From: Acetobacteraceae bacterium
Lineage (GTDB): Bacteria; Pseudomonadota; Alphaproteobacteria; Acetobacterales; Acetobacteraceae
Assembly (NCBI GenBank): GCA_027487385.1
Contig: JAIYDS010000145.1
Coordinates: 1 to 43,000, forward strand
Direction of reading: 5' to 3'
DNA length: 43,000 nt
A program made the position numbers and the translations under genes. Positions 8,874-15,540 of this stretch are shown in pieces. The stretch's first letter is position 1. Each line of letters opens with the position of its first letter. Under the pieces are notes generated by a model that searched no databases, was not told the DNA's origin, and saw only the letters and a list, made by a program, of their open reading frames with translations.

Positions 8874-10396
8874 GCGGCGTCTGATCGCAGCAGGCGCTTC
8901 ACCTGCCAAGGCCGGCGCAGCAGGGGCTTCAAGGCGGTGCGCTCCTCGGCGGTCAGCACGCGCAGCATGGCGGCGACCACGGCCGCGAAGCCCACAAGCG
9001 CCAGGCCCGCCGCCCAGCGCCAATCCGGCGCCAGCACCATGGCGGCCAGGCTCAGCGCCGCGAGGCCCAGCGGTAGGGCGAATTCCCGCGCGCTGCCCGA
9101 GGCCGCCGGATAAAGCCGCCCCGCCAGCCAGAACTTGCCCGCGCAATCGGCCGCCGCGCGGATCGCCCAGGCCAGCGCCGCGCCCTCGATGCCCCAGAGC
9201 CACAGAAGCAGCGCCGAGAGCGGCAGGAAGGTCACCACCTGGAGCAGGATGAACTTCGCCGTCGCATCCGGCCGGCCGATGGCGTCCAGCAGGGCATTGG
9301 GCGCATAGGCCAGGCAGGAAAAGAAGATCCCGGCCGAGAGGATGCGCAGCACCATGCCCCCACCCGCCGCGAAATCCCGGCCGAGCCAGAGCGCCAGCAC
9401 CCAGTCGCCGACCCCGGCCAGGATGAGGCAGGGCGGCAGCGTCATTAGCAGCATCAGGAGCGCGCCGCGCCGCAGCAGCCCAGCCGTCACCTCCGGCAGC
9501 AGCCGAAAGGCGGAAGCCATCGCCGGCAGCAGCGCCTGGGAGATGGCGACCGGCAAGATCCACATGCGCAGCACGAGGTCGAGCGGCGTCGCGTAATAGG
9601 CCACGGCGGCGAGCGTCAGCACCGCGCCGATCAGGAAGCGGTCGGCATAGAGCAGCGCCTGGTTGAGCACCGAGGCGAAGGTCATCCAGCCGCCGATGCG
9701 CAGCAGCGGCAGCACCATCAGCGGGCTGCCCACGGAGAGCCGCGGCAGCACCGGCCGCGCGAGCCAGAGGTAGGAGAGGGTATTGGCGAGCCGGCAGGCC
9801 ACCAGCACCAGCATCACGCCCACCAGGCTCTGCCAGAAGACCAGCAGGATCACCGGGCCCACATAATACATGACCGCGACGGGGATGGTGACGAGGTTGG
9901 CGGCGGCGAATTTCTGATGCGCCGCCAGCACGCCCCAAAGGGCGGCGTTCAGCACGATCAGCGGCGCCGCGCAGGCCAGGATGCGGAAGGCGACCAGCGC
10001 CTCGCCCTGCAATTCGGGCGGTACGTTCAAGGCGCTTTGCATCAGCCAGGGCAGCAGCATCCAGAGCGCCGCCGCCCCCAGCGCCGCGAAGCCGCCCAGC
10101 GCCAGCATGGCGGTGCCGACCAGCTTGCCGGCCTCGGTGTCCTCGGCGCCATCGGTCATGCGCTCGGAGAGGGCGCGGGTCAGCGCCGGGCCGATGCCGA
10201 GGTCGAAAATGCCGAAGACGCCGACCAGGGCCAAGGCGAGGGTGAACAAACCCCAGCGCTCCAGCCCCATCTGGCTCACGAGCAGCGGCGTCAGCGCCAG
10301 GGCCAGCAGCAGGGGAAGGCCGCGCCCCAGCGCGTTCCACAGCATGCCGGAGACGAGCCGCCCGGCCCCGGCCCGCGCGGTGGCGGTCTCGCTCAT
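8870..10396 (-). CDS. Polysaccharide/lipid-linked oligosaccharide flippase (Wzx-like)
   Basis: A 508-residue integral membrane protein with about 12-14 hydrophobic helices, typical of the MVF/PST flippase superfamily. It would move a lipid-linked glycan across the inner membrane. Visible features are LVSGMLWNALGRGLPLLLAL at the N-terminus, GIFDLGIGPALTRALSE after the second helix, and alternating hydrophobic segments to the end. It is the first gene of the glycan operon running down to 4489. Start at 10396 (MSETATARAG) is a choice; an in-frame ATG at 10465 would add 23 polar residues and neither has a strong Shine-Dalgarno. No Wzy-like polymerase or outer-membrane exporter is present in the window. 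Confidence 0.87.
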   Translation of the reverse strand: MSETATARAGAGRLVSGMLWNALGRGLPLLLALALTPLLVSQMGLERWGLFTLALALVGVFGIFDLGIGPALTRALSERMTDGAEDTEAGKLVGTAMLALGGFAALGAAALWMLLPWLMQSALNVPPELQGEALVAFRILACAAPLIVLNAALWGVLAAHQKFAAANLVTIPVAVMYYVGPVILLVFWQSLVGVMLVLVACRLANTLSYLWLARPVLPRLSVGSPLMVLPLLRIGGWMTFASVLNQALLYADRFLIGAVLTLAAVAYYATPLDLVLRMWILPVAISQALLPAMASAFRLLPEVTAGLLRRGALLMLLMTLPPCLILAGVGDWVLALWLGRDFAAGGGMVLRILSAGIFFSCLAYAPNALLDAIGRPDATAKFILLQVVTFLPLSALLLWLWGIEGAALAWAIRAAADCAGKFWLAGRLYPAASGSAREFALPLGLAALSLAAMVLAPDWRWAAGLALVGFAAVVAAMLRVLTAEERTALKPLLRRPWQVKRLLRSDAA

Positions 10397-10458
10397 CGGT
10401 GGGGGATCCGGGCCTGCACGGGCCTTGTCTAGCAGATCGTGGAACATCCGGCAGGGGC

Positions 10459-10494
10459 GGGACATGGGCCGGGCCGATGCCTATATAGGGGCCA
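10459..10494 (+). promoter_or_regulatory. Candidate promoter placing the start point at the ATG
   Basis: GGGACA (10459-10464), a 17-nt spacer and TATATA (10482-10487) resemble a sigma-70 promoter. The expected start point, about 7 nt past the -10, is the A of the ATG at 10494. The only purine-rich stretch, AGGGG, ends 3 nt before the ATG and is too close to act as a normal ribosome-binding site, so a leaderless mRNA is likely. This is an inference from spacing. Confidence 0.45.
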
Positions 10495-10910
10495 TGGACA
10501 TCCGCGAATTGCTGCTGACGACGCGCCGCATCGCGCTGGTCGGCGCCTCGAACAAGCCCGACCGTGCCTCCTTCCGCGTCATGCGCTTCCTGCTGGAGCG
10601 CGGCTACCATGTCACGCCCATCAATCCTGGCCTCGCCGGGCAGGAGATCCTGGGCCAGCGCGTCGTGGCGCGCCTGGCCGATGCCGCGCCGCTCGACCTC
10701 GTGGATGTGTTCCGCCGCAGCGAGGAAGCGGGGGCCGTGATGGATGAGGCGGTGGCGCTGGGCGCGCGCGCCGTCTGGCTTCAGCTGGGCGTGGTGGACG
10801 AGGCGGCGGCCGCCCGCGCGCGCGCCCGGGGTGTCACGGTGGTGATGGATCGCTGCCCCGTCATCGAATGGGCGCCGGCCGGTTTGCCCGATCGCGTGGC
10901 GGTCACATGA
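10494..10910 (+). CDS. CoA-binding domain protein (YccU-like)
   Basis: A 138-residue single-domain Rossmann protein of the CoA_binding_2 family. The glycine-rich loop is ALVGASNKPDRASFRVMRFL near the N-terminus, followed by YHVTPINPG and, near the C-terminus, VVMDRCPVIEW. Known members bind CoA or acyl-CoA, but no reaction is established. Transcribed divergently from the flippase operon, with 97 nt between the two starts. The start has no usable Shine-Dalgarno and sits at the predicted transcription start. Confidence 0.88.
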   Translation: MDIRELLLTTRRIALVGASNKPDRASFRVMRFLLERGYHVTPINPGLAGQEILGQRVVARLADAAPLDLVDVFRRSEEAGAVMDEAVALGARAVWLQLGVVDEAAAARARARGVTVVMDRCPVIEWAPAGLPDRVAVT

Positions 10911-11006
10911 CGGTTTGCTAAACTTCTTGAAATGCACCCCGGGCAAGGCCATTTGTCCGGTTATCCAGGGCGGCCCGAATCGCCCCTTTCTGAAGGGAAG
11001 GACCCC

Positions 11007-11729
11007 ATGACTGACGAAGAACGCCGGATCATCGGCGATTATGTGATGCGCGTGGCGGGTGTGCAGCAGGCCGCCCCGGTCACCAGCAGCCCCTGGGGCT
11101 CGCGCATGCCGCAGACCGGCCAGCAGCCGGCGCCGAATCTGCCGCCGATCGAGCCGGCCGCCGATGCCTATATCGCCGAGCTCTTCCAGAAATATCCGGA
11201 AGCGCGCTTCCGCCTGACACAGACCGCCTTCGTGCAGGAGCATGCGCTGGTCCAGGCGCAGAACCGCATCCAGGAGCTGGAGTGGGAGCTGGAGAATGCC
11301 ACGCGCCAGGCGCAGGCTGCGCAGAATCGCGGCTTCCTGGGCTTTGGCGGCTCGCGCCCCGCGCCCATGCCGCCTCGCCCTGAGCCGATGCAGCCCCCGG
11401 GCGGCATGATGCCGCAGCGCCAGGGCCCGGGCTTCCTCGGTACCGCCATGATGACGGCGGCCGGCGTGGCCGGCGGCCTGATCCTGGGCAATATGCTGAT
11501 GAACGCCTTCTCCGGCGGCGGCGCGGCCCAGGCTGCGACCGGCGGTGGCGCCTTCGGCCAGGAGGCGGTGCCCACCTCCTCCGCCTGGACCGATCCCGGC
11601 GCGGCCGCGGCCAGCTCCGGCTGGGGCGGCAATGACGCTTCGGGCGGCGGCTACGACAATGGCGGTGGCTATGACGACGCGGCCGGCAGCTACGACGATG
11701 CCGGCGGCGGCTACGACGAAGATGTGTGA
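11007..11729 (+). CDS. DUF2076 family protein with Gly/Tyr/Asp-rich tail
   Basis: A 240-residue protein. Residues 1-100 are polar and partly helical (MTDEERRIIGDYVMRVAG, then a predicted coiled segment QNRIQELEWELENATRQAQ). A proline-rich linker follows, then one glycine-rich hydrophobic helix (GTAMMTAAGVAGGLILGNML). The tail has four degenerate GGGYD-like units ending YDEDV. This layout matches DUF2076, described as a periplasmic ligand-binding sensor domain, although no signal peptide is visible here. The start has GAAGGGAAGGA just upstream. A strong terminator follows. Function is unknown. Confidence 0.85.
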   Translation: MTDEERRIIGDYVMRVAGVQQAAPVTSSPWGSRMPQTGQQPAPNLPPIEPAADAYIAELFQKYPEARFRLTQTAFVQEHALVQAQNRIQELEWELENATRQAQAAQNRGFLGFGGSRPAPMPPRPEPMQPPGGMMPQRQGPGFLGTAMMTAAGVAGGLILGNMLMNAFSGGGAAQAATGGGAFGQEAVPTSSAWTDPGAAAASSGWGGNDASGGGYDNGGGYDDAAGSYDDAGGGYDEDV

Positions 11730-11749
11730 GGGCTGAGCCCTCACACCGG

Positions 11750-11791
11750 AAAGGGCGGCCCCTCGGCAAGTTCGGGGCCGCCCTTTTTTTT
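11750..11791 (+). terminator. Rho-independent terminator after the DUF2076 gene
   Basis: A perfect 10-bp GC stem (GGGCGGCCCC at 11753-11762 with GGGGCCGCCC at 11774-11783, 11-nt loop) flanked by A residues and followed by eight T residues. This is the strongest intrinsic terminator in the window. It lies 21 nt after the stop and insulates the LysR gene that begins at 11818. Confidence 0.9.
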
Positions 11792-11817
11792 GCGCCGGCG
11801 CCGGCCGATAAGGGCCC

Positions 11818-12660
11818 ATGCGCATCCCCGATCTCGACCTCGACCTGTTGCGCGGCTTCGTGACCGTGGCGGAGCGCGGCGGCTTCACCGCGGCCGGGGT
11901 GGCGCTCGGCCTCACCCAATCGGCCGTCAGCCTGAAGGTGAAGCGGCTGGAGGATCTGCTGGGCAAGCCGGTCTTCACCCGCGGGCCGAAGCAGGTGGTC
12001 CTGACGCGCGAGGGCGAGACGCTGCTCGCCTATGCCCGCCGCATGCTGGCGCTGAATGAGGAGGCGGTGCGCCGCTTCGTCGCCCCCCCGGTGGCGGGCC
12101 GCCTGCGCCTTGGCGTCGCCGATCATTTCGTGCCGCGCCATCTGGCTCCCGCTCTGGCTCGTTTCGCCCGCACCTGGCCCGATCTGCGCATCGAGGTGGA
12201 GGTCGGCCGCAGCCATGAATTGCGCGCCCGCCTGGCGCGGGAGGAGCTGGATCTCGTCCTCGGCAAGCGGCGCGATGGCGAGACGGAGGGCCGCGTCATC
12301 TTCACCGAGGCGGTGGTCTGGGTCGCCGCCCCGGATTTCGAGCCGGCGCGGGACCGGCCCCTGCCGCTCGCCATGCTGCCGCAGGGCTGCATGTTCCGCG
12401 ACCGTGCGCTGACCGCCCTGGCCCGCGCCGGCATCGCCTTCGAGGTGGTCTATACCTCGCCCAGCCTGATGGGGATCGCGGCGGCGGCGCAGGCGGGCTT
12501 CGCGCTCAGCGTGCTCGGCCGCACCGGGCTGCCGGAAGGGCTGGTGGAGCGGGACGGGTTGCCGCCCTTGGGCACGGCCGAGATGTGCATCTTCGGAGAC
12601 GCCGCCGGCCAGTCGCCCCTGGTCGAGCCGCTGCTGCACGAGCTGCGCGCGGTGGGTTGA
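11818..12660 (+). CDS. LysR family transcriptional regulator
   Basis: A 280-residue regulator. The N-terminal winged helix-turn-helix shows LRGFVTVAERGGFTAAGVAL, LTQSAVSLKVKRLEDLLGK and the usual TREGETLLAYAR end of the linker; the rest is the periplasmic-binding-like effector domain (about 90-280). Its targets are unclear: the gene on its right is convergent and 6 bases away, and the gene on its left is separated by a strong terminator, so there is no divergent partner of the usual LysR kind. Short AAGGG lies just upstream of the ATG. Confidence 0.92.
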   Translation: MRIPDLDLDLLRGFVTVAERGGFTAAGVALGLTQSAVSLKVKRLEDLLGKPVFTRGPKQVVLTREGETLLAYARRMLALNEEAVRRFVAPPVAGRLRLGVADHFVPRHLAPALARFARTWPDLRIEVEVGRSHELRARLAREELDLVLGKRRDGETEGRVIFTEAVVWVAAPDFEPARDRPLPLAMLPQGCMFRDRALTALARAGIAFEVVYTSPSLMGIAAAAQAGFALSVLGRTGLPEGLVERDGLPPLGTAEMCIFGDAAGQSPLVEPLLHELRAVG

Positions 12661-12666
12661 ACCCCG

Positions 12667-15537
12667 TCAACTTCCCGGGTTGCTGGCGCTCAGCAGGCGT
12701 TCGACCAGGATTCGCTGGGCCGCGCCCTCGCCACGGGTGAAGCCGGTATGCAAGCCGTCCAGCACGCGGATGCCGGCGTGGAAGGCGGCGTCCAGCGCGG
12801 GGCCGGCGGGGGCGATCAGCACATCGCCCGGCAGCATCATCGCCGGCCCCTCGGGTGGCGGCGTTGCGGGCAGGCCGAGGCGCGGCCAGGCCCAGCCATG
12901 CGCCGTCATCCAGCCCTGCGCGGTGAGGCGGCAGGGTTCCGGGCGCAGCACGCCCATGCCTTCGCGCAGCAGGGTCAGGATGCCGGGTTCCAGGCCGGCC
13001 AGCTCCACATCCAGCCAGAGCCGCGGCTGGCGCGGTGCCGGGAAGCTCGCCGCCAGGGCGGCGCCGGCCAGGGCGGCCTCCCGCGCGTTGAGCGGCAGGT
13101 CCCGGCTGATGGACAGCATGGCGGCGAGCCCGGCCTGGCGTCCGGTGCCATAGGCCTCCTCCAGCACGCGCGCATAGGCGGCCGCGATGCGCGGCGGGTT
13201 CAGCTCCCAGCTCGCCCAGCTGCGGGCCTGGCGGCCCATGGCCTCGCGTGCCGCCGCATCCCCGCCCAGTTCCAGCAGCGCCGCGGAAAGCTCGGCCACC
13301 TCGGCCGGCTCGCCGATCAGGCGGCAGCCGGAGGCCTCCATCTCCGGCATGGCGCCATGCCGGTTGGAGATCAGCGGCAGGCCCGCCATGAGGACATCCT
13401 TCGCCGCGCCGGAGGTCTCGCCCCGGCTGCCGCGCCGCAGCTGAACCGCAAGGTCGCTGGCGGCCAGCCAAAGGCGGTAGAGATCGGGCGGCACCCGGCC
13501 GGTCAGGGTGACCTGGCCGCCCAGACCCAGCCGCTCGGCCTCGGCTTCCAGCGCGGCGGCGCTGCCATGGGCGTCCCCCACGAAGACCAGCCGCGCCTTG
13601 GGATTCTCACGGCTGAGCCGGCCAAAGGCGGCCAGCACACGCTCGGGCAGCTTTTGCGGCGTGACCATGCCGAAGGAGGCCACCACCAAGGCCTCTTCCG
13701 GCAGGTTGAGCGCCGCCCGTGCCGCCGCGCGAGGGGGAAGGGGGACGGGCTGGCGCATATGGGGGAGGATGACGGTATGGGCCAGCGCCGCCTGGCCATA
13801 CTCGATTTCCAGCAGCCAGCGCGCATGGCCCGAATGCACCACGGCGCCCAGGGCCTCGGCCAGGGGGCCGGCGGTGCCGGCCAGTTCCCGCAACGCGAAC
13901 AGCGTGGGGTAGCCCTCCTCGCGGGCCAGGCGCGTCGCCCGCGGCTCGGGCGGGTCGGCGCGCAGGTCGAGCCAGTTGCGCAGGTCGGTGATGGCGGATT
14001 CATGCAGCGTGACCACGCCGGGGATGCGCGGCAGCAGCTCGGTCAGGGCGCGGGCATGCATGGGGTTGTTGCCGATCTGGTAGAGCACGCGGTCGAAGCG
14101 GCCGCCCTCCACCGCGAAATCCTCCTCGCTCATCCAGGGCAGGCGGCCGGCCAGCGCGCCTTCGGGCGGGGCGGCGCTGACCAGCGTCACAGCGTAATGG
14201 GCCGCCAGCTCGGGGGCGAGTTCGGCCGCGTAATCCGCGATGCCGCTGGGCGTGGGCGGCAGCGGCGAGACCAGGGCGAGGCTCGGGCGGCGGCGCGGGC
14301 GCGCCCAGGGCGGGCGAGCCGGCAGGCGGGCGCGCTCGAAGGCCGCCCAGGCCTCCGCCGCCACGCGGTCCCAGCTGAATTCGCGGGCCCGGCGCGGGCC
14401 ATAGGCGGCGAGGTCGGCGCGCAGCTCAGGGGCTTCCAGCAGGCGCTGGATCAGGCGGCTCAGCGCCGCCGCGTCATGCGGGTCGAACAGCGCATCGGCG
14501 CGGCCCAGCACCTCGGGCAGGGCTGAAGTGTTGCTGGCGATGCAGGGGGCGCCGCAGGCCATGGCCTCCAGCAGCGGCAGGCCGAACCCCTCGGCGAGCG
14601 AGGGCATGACGAAGAGGCCGCAGGCGGCATAGAGCCCGGGAAGGTCCTCCTCCGGGATGAAGGGCAGGCAGACGAGTTCCTCATCCGCGAGGCCGGCGGC
14701 GCGGCCCTGCTCGCGCAGATGGCCTGGGTTGATATGGCCGATGGCGAGGCGATGGCGGGCGCGCAGGGCGGGGGGCAGGGCCGCATGGGCGCGCAGCAGC
14801 AGCCCCTCATTCTTGCGGAAATCCCCGGCGCCCAGATAGAGCAGGAAGCCCTCGCTCAGCCCATAGCGGCCCAGCAGCGCGGCGCGCGCCGCCTCATCCG
14901 GCGCGGGGGGCGCGAAGCCGGGCGAAACGCCGCCCCCCACCACCACCACCCGATCGGGCGGCAGCGAGAGATGGCGCAGCACCTCGGCCCGCGTCGCTTC
15001 GGAATTGGCCAGCAGCGGCGCGCAGGCGGCCAGCTCGTCCAGGCAGCGGGCATACCAGGGCCGCAAGCCAGCCTCCCGCCAATGCCCGTCCAGATAGAGC
15101 TCCCGCAGCGTCATCGGGATCAGGTCATGCACTGTGGCCGCGATGGCCGGGCGCTCCAGTTCGAGCGGCCAGGTGGTGACGACATCATGCCGCAGCCCCT
15201 CGAAGACCGAGCCCAGATGCAGCAGGTCCGGCGCCACCTGGGTGATGGCCTGGGCGCGCAGATGCTCGGCGAAGCGGCGCAGCGGCGCCTGCGGGGCCTC
15301 GTTCGCGGCGCAGCCCTCGGGGGCGGTCCAGCGATGGATGGCGCCCTGGCCGATCAGCGGTGCGAACTCCGCTGCCAGCCAGGTGGCGGAATCGGCCAGG
15401 CGCGCATTCAGCAGCACATGCACCTCATGCCCGCGCCGGCCGCGCGCCAGGGCACGGGCCAGTTCCAGGCTGTAGCGCCCAAGACCCGCCGCACGGGAGG
15501 CCCCTTGCACCCCCTGCAGGTCCAGCAGCAGCCGCAT
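12667..15537 (-). CDS. Large tandem glycosyltransferase with two GT4 domains
   Basis: A 956-residue protein with two GT-B modules. Module 1 (about 1-395) has GLGRYSLELARAL, ATVHDLIPMTL, YLGAGDFRKN and the E-x7-E donor motif EGFGLPLLE (E316/E324). Module 2 (about 405-760) has VSPLPPTPSGIADYAAEL, VTLHESAITDL, a SFGMVTPQK strand and RGETSGAAKDVLMAG in the donor-motif region, where the canonical second glutamate is replaced. The last 190 residues match nothing I recognise. Two linked GT4 modules resemble enzymes that build O-antigen-like repeats by successive transfers. It starts 3 nt after the stop of the TPR-glycosyltransferase, so the two are one operon. It ends 6 nt from the convergent LysR stop. 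Confidence 0.88.
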   Translation of the reverse strand: MRLLLDLQGVQGASRAAGLGRYSLELARALARGRRGHEVHVLLNARLADSATWLAAEFAPLIGQGAIHRWTAPEGCAANEAPQAPLRRFAEHLRAQAITQVAPDLLHLGSVFEGLRHDVVTTWPLELERPAIAATVHDLIPMTLRELYLDGHWREAGLRPWYARCLDELAACAPLLANSEATRAEVLRHLSLPPDRVVVVGGGVSPGFAPPAPDEAARAALLGRYGLSEGFLLYLGAGDFRKNEGLLLRAHAALPPALRARHRLAIGHINPGHLREQGRAAGLADEELVCLPFIPEEDLPGLYAACGLFVMPSLAEGFGLPLLEAMACGAPCIASNTSALPEVLGRADALFDPHDAAALSRLIQRLLEAPELRADLAAYGPRRAREFSWDRVAAEAWAAFERARLPARPPWARPRRRPSLALVSPLPPTPSGIADYAAELAPELAAHYAVTLVSAAPPEGALAGRLPWMSEEDFAVEGGRFDRVLYQIGNNPMHARALTELLPRIPGVVTLHESAITDLRNWLDLRADPPEPRATRLAREEGYPTLFALRELAGTAGPLAEALGAVVHSGHARWLLEIEYGQAALAHTVILPHMRQPVPLPPRAAARAALNLPEEALVVASFGMVTPQKLPERVLAAFGRLSRENPKARLVFVGDAHGSAAALEAEAERLGLGGQVTLTGRVPPDLYRLWLAASDLAVQLRRGSRGETSGAAKDVLMAGLPLISNRHGAMPEMEASGCRLIGEPAEVAELSAALLELGGDAAAREAMGRQARSWASWELNPPRIAAAYARVLEEAYGTGRQAGLAAMLSISRDLPLNAREAALAGAALAASFPAPRQPRLWLDVELAGLEPGILTLLREGMGVLRPEPCRLTAQGWMTAHGWAWPRLGLPATPPPEGPAMMLPGDVLIAPAGPALDAAFHAGIRVLDGLHTGFTRGEGAAQRILVERLLSASNPGS

Positions 15538-15540
15538 GGC

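Noticed and set aside
7809-11978. One continuous minus-strand frame of 1389 codons.
   Set aside because: Only the 354-codon GT4 at its 3' end is real; the rest is out of frame with the flippase and antisense to the CoA-binding and DUF2076 genes.
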